Assembly: GCF_001984155.1 (NCBI RefSeq)
Contig: NZ_MTQO01000045.1
Location: 310,001 to 374,000 of the forward strand
DNA length: 64,000 nt
Direction of reading: 5' to 3'
Origin: Actinosynnema sp. ALI-1.44
GTDB taxonomy: Bacteria; Actinomycetota; Actinomycetes; Mycobacteriales; Pseudonocardiaceae
The position numbers and the translations under genes are program-made. The stretch's first letter is position 1. Each line of letters opens with the position of its first letter. Positions 43,815 to 52,169 of the stretch are shown piece after piece. Under the pieces are notes generated by a model. The model worked only from the letters and a program-made list of their open reading frames with translations, did not search any database and had not been told where the DNA came from.

Positions 43815-45832
43815 CGGATCGCGAACACCGCCCGCAACCTGGCGCCGAACGCGCGCCCGGCGAGTGCCCGGCGGATCTGCCCGACTTCGGCCCATGCCTT
43901 GGCCACGGCGTGGTCGTCGGCACCCATGCCGGACCACAACGCGACGTCCAACTGCCCGGCCATCCCCCACAACGCGTTCACGATGGACGCGTTGTGGGAC
44001 GTCCGTGCCAGGTCACGCGGGGTCATGCCGGGTGTGATGCGGGATCCGTGAGCACGCATCAGGTCCCTGGCCTCCCACCACGCGGCCACCACCCCGTCGG
44101 CGCCTGTCCGCCGTCTGCGGCGCAGTGTCCGCACGGCTTTCCGCGTGGGAACCACCAGCAGTGCCAGGAGGATCGGGCCGACCAGTCCGATCAGCGCCCA
44201 CAGCGCCGCCTTCATGAAGTCGAACGGTGTGTCCGGGCGCTGCGGCGCGGGAGATGGCGGCAACGGCGGCTCCGGCGCCTTGTCCGGCGGCTGCACCTTG
44301 TCCCGCGCCTGCGCGGTGATCTGCGCCAGCCGTGACGGCGCCGGGCCCGCACCGCCTGCCCCACCGGCCGGGTCGAGCGGCACCCAGCCGAGCCCGGCCA
44401 CGGCGACCTCCGGCCACACGAGGATGTCGCGGTTGTGCACGATCGTCTCCGCGCCGACCGGGGTCCGGGGCGCGCGGTAGCCGACGGCCAGCCGCGCGGG
44501 GATGCCGGCGATCCGCGCCATGGCGACGTACGACGCGGCGAACTGTTCGCTCGTGCCCCGCTTGCTCTCCAGCAGGAACTCCCGCAGCTGCGGCCAGCCG
44601 CTGCCGGTCGGCAGCACCCCGCCGGTCACCACTTTGTAGTTGTCCCTGAGGTACTTCTCCAGCAGCAACGCCGTCCGGAACGACGGGCGCATCCCGCCGG
44701 TCGCGGTGGTGGCCAGTTCCTGGATGTCCGGGGGGATCACGCCGAGCCCGCCCGGTGCGTCCGCCGACGACAGCGCGGCGCCCGGCAACGTGTCGTCGAC
44801 CTGCGGCTCCCACCAGGTCAGGTCGTACTCGACCGCGCCCTTCCGGTCGGGCAGCAGCAACGCGCCCGTCGCCGGGTCGATCAGCGGCGCGGCACCCGTG
44901 ACCGACGCGGGCATCCCCTGGCTGGGCAGCCATTGCCCGTCGGGGGCCTGGATCTTGGCCGAATACCGCACCGGGGACGCACCGGCCGGTCGAGCGAGTT
45001 CCGCGCCGAGCCTGCGGTACTCCTCCGACGGTTCCCACGTGACGCCGTTGAACTCGGTCAGCACGACCAGCCGCCACCGGTCCACCGGCCCGGTCGCGGT
45101 GTAGCTGAACACGGGAGTGTCCGGTTTGCCCAGCCTGGCCGCGACTTCCGCGAGCGGGCTGACCGTGCGTGGCAACGGGACCTGCGCGGAGTCGGTCCGT
45201 TGCACGGAGTACGGCTCGCCGACGTCGATCAACGCACCCACGGCCGCGCCCACGACGCCGAGTACGACGGTAGGCACCAGCATCAGACCCGGCCGCCCCG
45301 GGATGTACAGCCCGGCGGCCACCACGGCGAACCCGAGCGCCGCCACGACGGCCATCGTGCCGGACAACGCGACGAACGCCTGGCTGACCACGAGCACCGC
45401 GAGGCTGGGCAGCAGCGCGGTCGCGGGCCAGCGCAGGAGTTCGATCCCGATCACGGCCGCGAGCAGGACGAGCAACGGCACGAACAGCATCGCCTCGGCG
45501 TCCGGGCGGACCGGCCAAGTCGACTGCACGGTGAGCTGCCACGAGTCCGTCACACCGGAGACCATGGCGCCCAGGTTGTCCCCGTTCGGCACGCCGAACA
45601 TCACCACGCACACCGCGAGAAACCCCAGCACGACGGCGATCAACGGCCGCCACGCCTGCAAAGCCTTGGCGCGCAGACACAGTTCCACCGTGGCGTAGCA
45701 GGCCACGAGAACGACCGCCACCGGCAGGAGCAGCGGGCGCAACCCGAAGACCGGCGCGAACAGCAGACCGGGAACCGCGGCGGCCAGCAGCACCCACAAC
45801 GCCGGGACACGGAGGCTTTTCGGTGTGCTCAT
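43811..45832 (-). CDS. Transglutaminase-fold membrane protein, catalytic residues lost
   Basis: 673 residues: about six N-terminal membrane helices (to residue 215), a large extracytoplasmic part with a transglutaminase core (about 400-500), one more membrane helix (near 560) and a cytoplasmic C-terminal DUF4129-like tail. The core pattern G-x-C-x-x-F-A is GTSEQFA (Ser428 for Cys), and the D-A-H-A-W pattern is DILVW, so Cys and His are both replaced; the D-P Asp remains. It should be inactive as a protease or transglutaminase. It sits between DUF58 and the pseudokinase with ATGA overlaps on both sides, the usual place for TGase genes in MoxR loci. Confidence 0.85.
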   Translation of the reverse strand: MSTPKSLRVPALWVLLAAAVPGLLFAPVFGLRPLLLPVAVVLVACYATVELCLRAKALQAWRPLIAVVLGFLAVCVVMFGVPNGDNLGAMVSGVTDSWQLTVQSTWPVRPDAEAMLFVPLLVLLAAVIGIELLRWPATALLPSLAVLVVSQAFVALSGTMAVVAALGFAVVAAGLYIPGRPGLMLVPTVVLGVVGAAVGALIDVGEPYSVQRTDSAQVPLPRTVSPLAEVAARLGKPDTPVFSYTATGPVDRWRLVVLTEFNGVTWEPSEEYRRLGAELARPAGASPVRYSAKIQAPDGQWLPSQGMPASVTGAAPLIDPATGALLLPDRKGAVEYDLTWWEPQVDDTLPGAALSSADAPGGLGVIPPDIQELATTATGGMRPSFRTALLLEKYLRDNYKVVTGGVLPTGSGWPQLREFLLESKRGTSEQFAASYVAMARIAGIPARLAVGYRAPRTPVGAETIVHNRDILVWPEVAVAGLGWVPLDPAGGAGGAGPAPSRLAQITAQARDKVQPPDKAPEPPLPPSPAPQRPDTPFDFMKAALWALIGLVGPILLALLVVPTRKAVRTLRRRRRTGADGVVAAWWEARDLMRAHGSRITPGMTPRDLARTSHNASIVNALWGMAGQLDVALWSGMGADDHAVAKAWAEVGQIRRALAGRAFGARLRAVFAIR

Positions 45833-46965
45833 CGGGCGATCACCGTCTGCCATTGCCTGGTCGCGTCGACCGCGTCGGCGGCACGCAGGACCTTGCCTCC
45901 CGCGACAGCCATGTTCCTACGCCCCAACGTGATCACCACGAGATCCGCGTAACGCGACCGAACCCGTGCCAGCGCGGTCTGGTCAGCGGCGGACACAGCC
46001 GACGAGATCACCACGAACTGACCACCCCACGACTGCGCCAACGCCCTGGGCACAAGCGGCAAACCGGTCTCGGTGGTGCGTTCGAGCACGCACAGCTCGT
46101 CGAGCAACCGCTGCACCGCGACGGCACCGGGAGTGGTGATCACGTCGATTCCGCTCGGCGTGACCAGCTGGCACCGGTTGTCGGCCTTCGCCGCGGCCAC
46201 CACGAGTGACGCGGCGACGTCGACGGCCTCCTCGAACTCCGGTGCGGCCGCGATCTCCGGGCGGTTGTCCAGCAGGACGGTGAACTGCGGCTGCTGCGGA
46301 TCGGCGTAGTCGCGGATCATCAGTTTCCCGGTCCGCGCTGTGGCCTTCCAGTGCAGGTGGCGCACTTCGTCACCGGGGACGTATTCGCGCACCTCGCGGA
46401 TGTCCAACGAGCCGCGCGGCGAAGTCTCGTTCGCCGCGCCGTCGTGGTGGTGCAACGGCAGTCCGCTGGCGGCGGAACGCACCGGGAGCGTTCGCGGGTA
46501 GACCCACAGCGTCGCGGTGTCGCCGATGTGCAGCTTGTTCTCACCGAGCCCCAGCGCGTCGCTGCGCCGCAGCGTCAACGGCCCGACCTCGTGCCTGCCG
46601 CGCTGCCACGTCGGCAACTCGTTCAGGTAGGCCTGCTCGGCGCCAGGAGCCAACGACCGCACCGCGATGCGCAACGTGCTCGCGCCGAGCCGGTCGACAG
46701 CCGTGAACGCGGCCTGCCAGCGAGTGCCCGGGTTGCGCACGCGCAACACGATCCCGGCGCGGTTGCCCCGCTCGACCCGGTCCGGGTAGACGTCCCGCGC
46801 CACGTCGACCCGGGGTTTGCGCCCGGCGACCGCGACCGCGGCCAGGACCGCGCAGAAAGCGATGCCCCCCAACACGACCAGCACCGAGTACCCGGCCAGC
46901 AACCCCGTGACGAGCAGGACAGGCGCGGCCACGAGCGTGGCGATGCCGCGCCGCGTCAAGCGCAT
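45829..46965 (-). CDS. DUF58 membrane-associated VWA-like protein
   Basis: 378 residues. Two N-terminal membrane helices (about 8-50) precede a beta domain and the DUF58 signature DIREVREYVPGDEVRHLHWKATART (about 190-215), followed by a VWA-like fold with LLDNR. DUF58 proteins are partners of MoxR ATPases and act in envelope assembly or maturation. The start is 2 bases after the MoxR stop and the stop overlaps the transglutaminase-like start, so this is one operon. The VWA metal-binding D-x-S-x-S is not preserved in full (LLDNRPE), as is common in this family. Confidence 0.9.
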   Translation of the reverse strand: MRLTRRGIATLVAAPVLLVTGLLAGYSVLVVLGGIAFCAVLAAVAVAGRKPRVDVARDVYPDRVERGNRAGIVLRVRNPGTRWQAAFTAVDRLGASTLRIAVRSLAPGAEQAYLNELPTWQRGRHEVGPLTLRRSDALGLGENKLHIGDTATLWVYPRTLPVRSAASGLPLHHHDGAANETSPRGSLDIREVREYVPGDEVRHLHWKATARTGKLMIRDYADPQQPQFTVLLDNRPEIAAAPEFEEAVDVAASLVVAAAKADNRCQLVTPSGIDVITTPGAVAVQRLLDELCVLERTTETGLPLVPRALAQSWGGQFVVISSAVSAADQTALARVRSRYADLVVITLGRRNMAVAGGKVLRAADAVDATRQWQTVIAR

Positions 46966-46967
46966 GA

Positions 46968-47918
46968 TCAAGCCCCTGTCATGGCCGGAACGGGGATCTC
47001 GTTGAGCAGTTCGGAGACGATGTCCTCGGCCCGGCGCTGCCGCAACTCCGCGTCCGGCGTGAGGATCAGCCGGTGGTCGAGCACGGGATGCGCGACTTCC
47101 TTGATGTCGTCCACGGTGACGTACCCGCGCCCGTAGGTCGCCGCGACGGCCTGTGCGGCACGCACGAGCGCGATGCTTCCCCGCGGGCTTGCGCCGTAAC
47201 GCAAATCCCCGTGCCGACGGGTTTGTGCCGCGATCGTCGCGGCGTACTCGACGACAGCGGTGTGCACCCGCGCGCCACGCACCTCGGCGACGGCGGACTG
47301 CAGCGTCGGGATGTCGACCACGGCGGGCAGTTCGTCCGGGTCGACACCGGCGCAGTCGCTCATGATCACCATGACCTCGGACTTCAGGTCCGGGTAGCCG
47401 ATCCGCAGCCGCATCAGGAACCGGTCGAGCTGCGCCTCGGGCAACCGGTACGTGCCCGCCATCTCGATCGGGTTCTGGGTGGCGATCACCAGGAACGGCC
47501 GCGGCACCTCGTGGCTGACCGAGTCGACGGTGACCCGCCGCTCGGCCATCACCTCGAGCAGCGCGGACTGGGTCTTCGGTGTGCCGCGGTTGATCTCGTC
47601 GGCCAGTACGACGTTGGCGAACACCCCGCCGGGATGGAACGCGAACTTCTCGTCGTTCTGGTGGTACACCTGCACACCGGTGATGTCGCCGGGCAACAGG
47701 TCCGGCGTGAACTGGATCCTGCTCCACCGGCCGCTGATGCTGCGCGAGAGACAGCGCGCGAGGGTGGTCTTGCCGAGGCCGGGAACATCCTCGATGAGCA
47801 GGTGCCCTTCGCTGAGCAACGCGGCGACTGCAAGCCGCACGACCTGCGGCTTGCCGCGCAGGACGCGTTGCACGTTGTCCGCGATCCTTTGGTAGACCTC
47901 GCCTGCCGACACTGTCAT
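46968..47918 (-). CDS. MoxR-family AAA ATPase
   Basis: 316 residues. Walker A GLGKTT (in IEDVPGLGKTTLAR, residues about 43-55), Walker B VVLADEINR, sensor-1 IATQNPIE and RLPEAQLDRFL are classic MoxR. The C-terminal lid follows. MoxR proteins act with VWA/DUF58 partners as remodelling chaperones. The ATG at 47918 lies 5 bases after the stop of the FN3 gene and the stop is 2 bases before DUF58. All ATPase motifs are intact, unlike the two downstream pseudoenzymes. Confidence 0.93.
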   Translation of the reverse strand: MTVSAGEVYQRIADNVQRVLRGKPQVVRLAVAALLSEGHLLIEDVPGLGKTTLARCLSRSISGRWSRIQFTPDLLPGDITGVQVYHQNDEKFAFHPGGVFANVVLADEINRGTPKTQSALLEVMAERRVTVDSVSHEVPRPFLVIATQNPIEMAGTYRLPEAQLDRFLMRLRIGYPDLKSEVMVIMSDCAGVDPDELPAVVDIPTLQSAVAEVRGARVHTAVVEYAATIAAQTRRHGDLRYGASPRGSIALVRAAQAVAATYGRGYVTVDDIKEVAHPVLDHRLILTPDAELRQRRAEDIVSELLNEIPVPAMTGA

Positions 47919-47923
47919 CCCTT

Positions 47924-50035
47924 CTACCAGACGATGTGGTTCGATTCGACCCGGCCGTTGGGTCCCTGCACCCAGACCCAGATCTCCTGGCCGGGTACGT
48001 CGTAGTTGAGCTCCGGGTACGTGACCTTGCCCTGCGCGTCCGTCGTGGCGAACTCGTCGTTGTTGACCGTCGGGTTGCTGCTCGAACTCAGGGTCAGCCG
48101 GTACCGCTTGTTCGGCGCGAACCCGGTCAACGTCGTGGGCACCCAGAAACAGTTGGGGGGCTTGCAGTTGCTGGTGGAGGACCGCCCGCCCTTCGAGATC
48201 GTGATCTTGGGGTTCACCGCGGGAGGCTGGCTGTCCTGCACGACGACCGTCTGGGCCTGGCCGTTGACCGTGTTCCCGCCAGGGGTCTTGGTCACCGCGC
48301 GCACGGTGAACGTGTATCTCGTGCTCGCCTGAAGCTGTGGGTACGTCGTCTGCGTGCCGGTCACCGTGCGCTGAGCCTGCCCTGTACCGGTGACGAGGTA
48401 GTGCACGAGCGTTCCGCCGTTGAGCTGGGGTTGTCCCCAGCTCAACGTCACGTCTCTGGTCGGGCGGTCGTCCTTGTCGTAACTGGCCTGCAGGTTGAGC
48501 GGCGGCCCCGCCGGGGAGACTGGCGCGACCGGTGTGATCGCGGCGGACGCCGACCCTGGCCCGGCGCCCATCTGGTTGATCGCGGTGACCGTGAAGACGT
48601 AGCTGACCCCGTTGGTCAGACCGTTCACGGTCGTCTGGCGCGCGCCCCCGCCCAGCGTCAACGAGCCTGTCTGGCCTGTACTGGCGCGCCAGGAAACCTG
48701 GTAGGACGTGATTTCCGCACGGTTGTTCGCAGCCGCGCCCCACTTCACGGCCACCGAGTTGTTCCCCGCGGTGCCCGAAACCGAGGGAGGCGCGCCCGGA
48801 CGGCCTGGGGGGACGGCGGGTGGCGGCGCCACCGGCTGCTGTGGCTTGTCCGGCTGCCCGGTGGGTTGCCTCGGTGGCTGCGACGACGACGGCGGCGGCG
48901 CCGCGACACGGCCGTCCGGCGGTCCGCCGGTGTTCGGGGCGGGCACGGGTGGCTGTGTCTGGGTGGGGCGTTCGGCCGTGGACACGTCCTGCACGTTGCC
49001 GTCCTTGGCGACGACGATCACCTGTGTGCCGTCGGCGTCCTCGACGTAGACGCGGTTGTCCTCGCCCTGGCTGAGCCTCGGCTGGCCGGTCTTCTGCTTG
49101 ATCGGCTTGGTGTCCTTGGCCCGGCCGTCCGGCGCGAACGTCAGCACGTTGCCGCTTTGCCGGTCCACCAGCACGACCACGTCCCCGGTCGACATCGGAC
49201 CGTCGTAGTCACCTGGCGGCAACGCGACCGTGATGGGTGGGGCAGGCGGGCTCTTGGTGTCGGCCAGCAACAGGGTCTGCCGCTGCGGGTCGAGGATCGC
49301 CACGCGGCCGCCCACGTCCTGTGTCGCGGGCCGGGCGGTCGGCGGCACCGACACCCCGAGCGGCACGCCGTCGCCGAGCTTTCCGTTGTCGATGGTGTGC
49401 AGCGTGCTGGTGAACGTGTCGACGAACTCCGGCCGGTCGTCCACAATGGTCAGAGCGCCGTCGTGGCCAGGCGGGACGCTGACCGGACAGCCGTCGACCA
49501 CCGGCGAGTTCTTGTTCACCGTGCAGATCTGGCCGACTTCCCTGCGGTGCAGCCACAGCGTGCCGTCCTTGGTCAGGATCGGCGTGCCGAACGCGCCACC
49601 GGTTTTGATGACCGTCGGCGGGTCGCCCATCCGCATGACCATGCCCGAGTTCCGGTACGCCAGGTACGGGCCACCGACGCCCTCGATGGCCTCCGGGCGC
49701 TCCTCGGCGGGCGGGCTGATGCTGCCCCGCACCTCCAGTGTCGCCTTGTCGAACTGGGTGATGGTGCCCGTGCCGACCACGTAGCCGTGGGTGTCGCTCT
49801 GCACGACCTGACTGCCCGGCGCGCCGTTGACGTTGGCGTGCGCGTCGATGTTCGTTGTCGCGCCGTCGATGTGCAGCGCCATCTGCAGAAGCGAGTTGAA
49901 CACCCAGTGCCCGCTCAACGCGAACTGCCCCGCGGGCAGCGGCCTGGCCGCGCCCGTCAGCGCGGCGACGAGCACGCCCGCGGCCAGGATGGCGATCAAC
50001 GCGAACGGCCGACTCCGCTTCAACACGCGCGGCAA
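47924..50035 (-). CDS. Exported beta-propeller-like protein with two FN3 domains
   Basis: 703 residues. A single N-terminal membrane anchor or signal (about 12-30) precedes a beta-strand-rich propeller-like part (about 40-360). A Pro/Gln-rich spacer (about 365-425) leads to two fibronectin type III domains (about 430-515 and 520-610) and a C-terminal beta domain with a Cys pair (NCKPPNCFW). The Pro-rich spacer is typical of cell-wall-spanning segments. It is the extracytoplasmic component of the kinase/MoxR locus, 47 bases after the kinase stop and 5 before MoxR. Possible roles are wall sensing or a structural partner of the exported parts of the pseudoenzymes. Confidence 0.82.
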   Translation of the reverse strand: MPRVLKRSRPFALIAILAAGVLVAALTGAARPLPAGQFALSGHWVFNSLLQMALHIDGATTNIDAHANVNGAPGSQVVQSDTHGYVVGTGTITQFDKATLEVRGSISPPAEERPEAIEGVGGPYLAYRNSGMVMRMGDPPTVIKTGGAFGTPILTKDGTLWLHRREVGQICTVNKNSPVVDGCPVSVPPGHDGALTIVDDRPEFVDTFTSTLHTIDNGKLGDGVPLGVSVPPTARPATQDVGGRVAILDPQRQTLLLADTKSPPAPPITVALPPGDYDGPMSTGDVVVLVDRQSGNVLTFAPDGRAKDTKPIKQKTGQPRLSQGEDNRVYVEDADGTQVIVVAKDGNVQDVSTAERPTQTQPPVPAPNTGGPPDGRVAAPPPSSSQPPRQPTGQPDKPQQPVAPPPAVPPGRPGAPPSVSGTAGNNSVAVKWGAAANNRAEITSYQVSWRASTGQTGSLTLGGGARQTTVNGLTNGVSYVFTVTAINQMGAGPGSASAAITPVAPVSPAGPPLNLQASYDKDDRPTRDVTLSWGQPQLNGGTLVHYLVTGTGQAQRTVTGTQTTYPQLQASTRYTFTVRAVTKTPGGNTVNGQAQTVVVQDSQPPAVNPKITISKGGRSSTSNCKPPNCFWVPTTLTGFAPNKRYRLTLSSSSNPTVNNDEFATTDAQGKVTYPELNYDVPGQEIWVWVQGPNGRVESNHIVW

Positions 50036-50082
50036 GCTACCCGTCCGGCCCGGGAGGGGTCCCGAACACGGGTTTCAGCAGG

Positions 50083-51741
50083 TCAGGACGTGATGCGAAA
50101 GCTGCCGAGGACGGCGTCGCGGACAGGTCGTGTCGTTCGCCAGCCGTCCTGCTCGGCCTTGGCGCTGCCCGCGTACAGCGTCACGGTCAGGAGGTAGAGC
50201 CTACCGCTGTCGTCACTGAACGCCCTGGTCAACGCGTGGATCACGGTACCGCCGGAGGCGGTGGTGTACGCGTACTCGAGATCCGCTGTCTTGCCGTTGT
50301 CCTCCAGCGCGATACGCGTGTAGCCGAGGTTGTCCCTGCTGTTGGCGTTGTTCGCGTTGAGCACTGACAGGTACTGCACCAGAGGCGTTCGTGCTTTGGC
50401 GTCGTCCCGGCGGACCTGCACCTGCATCGCGCCGCTGCCGGGATCGAGCCGCTCGTTGTTCCAGATGACGTCGCTCTGCGCGCCCGGCTGGGACTCCGAC
50501 CGCGTCCACGTCTTCGGCACCTGGATCTCGAAGCCCAGTTTCTCCTTGTGCAGTTGCAGTTCGGGGACCGGGCTCGGCTCGGCCGTAGCGGGACCTTGCG
50601 GTGACTGTTGTTGGCCTTGGGGTGGTGACTGCATGGCGAGGGTGATCACGACGACCACGACAGCCACCACGAACGCCGCGCCGAGCCCCAGCAACAACCC
50701 GTTTTTCCTGGTACGAGGCCGGACAGGCACGGGATCGAGCGTGACGTCCCCGGGCGTGGCGGGCGCGTGCAACGGCATCAACGGCGGCGGGGCCGTCCGG
50801 GTGTTCGGGGCGGTCGCGTGCACGTCCGTGACCTGGCTGGCCGCGTTGTCGATCCAGGTCACTTCGTCGGGCGGGGCGACGACCCGTGGCGTTCCGCCCT
50901 GTGGTGTTCCACTCCGCGGCGTGAGTGTCGCCGCGATCGTGCTGAGCCGGTCGATGGCGGCGACCGCTGTCATCCGCTCGGCCGGTGGTTTGCGCAGCAG
51001 GCCCTGGATGACCGGCCACAACCGGCCGATCCGCTTGTCCGGATCCGGGTCACGGGACGCCGCCGCGGCCAGTGTGCTCTGGATGTCCTTGCGCTTGAAC
51101 GGGGAACGGCCGACCACAGCGCCGTACAACGTCACCCCGACCGACCACATGTCCGCGGCCGTCGTCGCTTCCTGGCCGTCGATGCGTTCCGGCGCGATGT
51201 ACTCCGGCGAACCGGGCATCTGCCCCGTTCCGGTCAGCGCGGACGCGCCGTCGATCAACGCGATGCCGAAATCCGTCAGCACGACGCGGTCGCCGTCGAG
51301 CATTATGTTGCCCGGCTTGACATCCCGGTGCAGGATTCCCCGTTGGTGCGCCGCGTCCAGCGCACGCAGGACCTGCATCCCGATGTGAGCCACCTCCTCG
51401 ACAGGCAAGGGACCGTCGTGGTCGAGGATGTCGGCCAGCGACCGTCCCTCGATCAGCTCCATCACGATCCACGGCAGGCCGTCGTCGGTGACGACGTCGT
51501 GCACAGTGACGATCCCGGGATGCCTGAGCTGGGCCGCGGCTCTCGCCTCCCGCAACACGCGGCGCGCCGCGGGCTCCGACTCGCTGGGATCAGCCGACTC
51601 GTTGAGCCGCAGTTCCTTGATCGCCACATCCCGGTGCAGGAATTCGTCGTGTGCGCGCCACACGACGCCCATTCCGCCGCGGCCGATGGCCGCCACCAGG
51701 CGATACCGCTTGGCGACGACCCTCCCCTCGCCCTGTGTCAC
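50083..51741 (-). CDS. Transmembrane Ser/Thr protein kinase (PknB type), active
   Basis: 552 residues: kinase domain about 12-275, Pro/Thr-rich linker, one membrane helix (about 372-393) and an extracellular domain of about 150 residues resembling a lipoprotein LpqN/DUF4853-like sensor fold. Key residues are present: Gly loop GRGGMG (20-25), Lys42, HRDVKPGN (Asp140), DFG and APE. GTG 51741 is preferred; extension upstream is not kinase-like. As first gene of the minus-strand run it is likely the active enzyme whose products the FHA protein reads, with the downstream pseudokinase as non-catalytic partner. No PP2C phosphatase gene is present in the window. Confidence 0.92.
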   Translation of the reverse strand: MTQGEGRVVAKRYRLVAAIGRGGMGVVWRAHDEFLHRDVAIKELRLNESADPSESEPAARRVLREARAAAQLRHPGIVTVHDVVTDDGLPWIVMELIEGRSLADILDHDGPLPVEEVAHIGMQVLRALDAAHQRGILHRDVKPGNIMLDGDRVVLTDFGIALIDGASALTGTGQMPGSPEYIAPERIDGQEATTAADMWSVGVTLYGAVVGRSPFKRKDIQSTLAAAASRDPDPDKRIGRLWPVIQGLLRKPPAERMTAVAAIDRLSTIAATLTPRSGTPQGGTPRVVAPPDEVTWIDNAASQVTDVHATAPNTRTAPPPLMPLHAPATPGDVTLDPVPVRPRTRKNGLLLGLGAAFVVAVVVVVITLAMQSPPQGQQQSPQGPATAEPSPVPELQLHKEKLGFEIQVPKTWTRSESQPGAQSDVIWNNERLDPGSGAMQVQVRRDDAKARTPLVQYLSVLNANNANSRDNLGYTRIALEDNGKTADLEYAYTTASGGTVIHALTRAFSDDSGRLYLLTVTLYAGSAKAEQDGWRTTRPVRDAVLGSFRITS

Positions 51742-51808
51742 GTTGGCAATGTACCGACCGTGCCGGAGCACGTCCGCGTGAACACGAGAGGTGACTCTTG
51801 ACCGACGG

Positions 51809-52030
51809 TCAACGAGCTGCCCTGGCGATGAGATCGGCGACCTCGCCCGGCCGGGAGACCGCCACCGCGTGCGAGGCTCCCCGCAACTCGACCACGTCAC
51901 GGGCCTGCGCGCGTTCCGCCATCTCGTCGTCCGACATGCCCAGCGCGGTCCCCAGCTGCCCGGTCGTCTCGTGCGAGACCCAGTGCAGGTTCCTGCCCAG
52001 GTTACCCGCGGCTGTTACAGTCGATGATCA
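51809..52030 (-). pseudogene. C-terminal remnant of an alpha/beta-hydrolase gene
   Basis: On the minus strand the frame reads LHWVSHETTGQLG, a short helical part, then VVELRGASHAVAVSRPGEV, the region around the catalytic His of alpha/beta-hydrolases, and ends at a TGA (51809-51811). An in-frame stop cuts it near 52030 with no start, ribosome site or nucleophile elbow, so only the last about 65 codons remain. The rest of 51742-52169 has no gene except the leader elements below. Confidence 0.6.
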
Positions 52031-52123
52031 GGTGAGAGGAGTCGAGCTTCCGATGCTCGTTGCCGAGGACGACGTCTCCGGGTGAGCCCGGTCTGACCAG
52101 CGGTGCGCCAGTGGCGACACCGC
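52016..52123 (+). promoter_or_regulatory. Promoter and possible attenuator leader of the ABC-F gene
   Basis: A -10-like TACAGT (52016-52021) is followed by a possible 10-codon leader ORF (ATG 52053, MLVAEDDVSG, stop 52085) with GAGAGGAG before it. A stem, GCGGTG (52100-52105) with CACCGC (52118-52123), lies between the leader and the ABC-F ribosome site GGGAG. Leader-controlled induction is known for antibiotic-resistance ABC-F genes. Confidence 0.4.
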
Positions 52124-52169
52124 GGTTCGTCATGTCCCGCGCACGTTCACCTCATCTGGGAGTTCCTCG

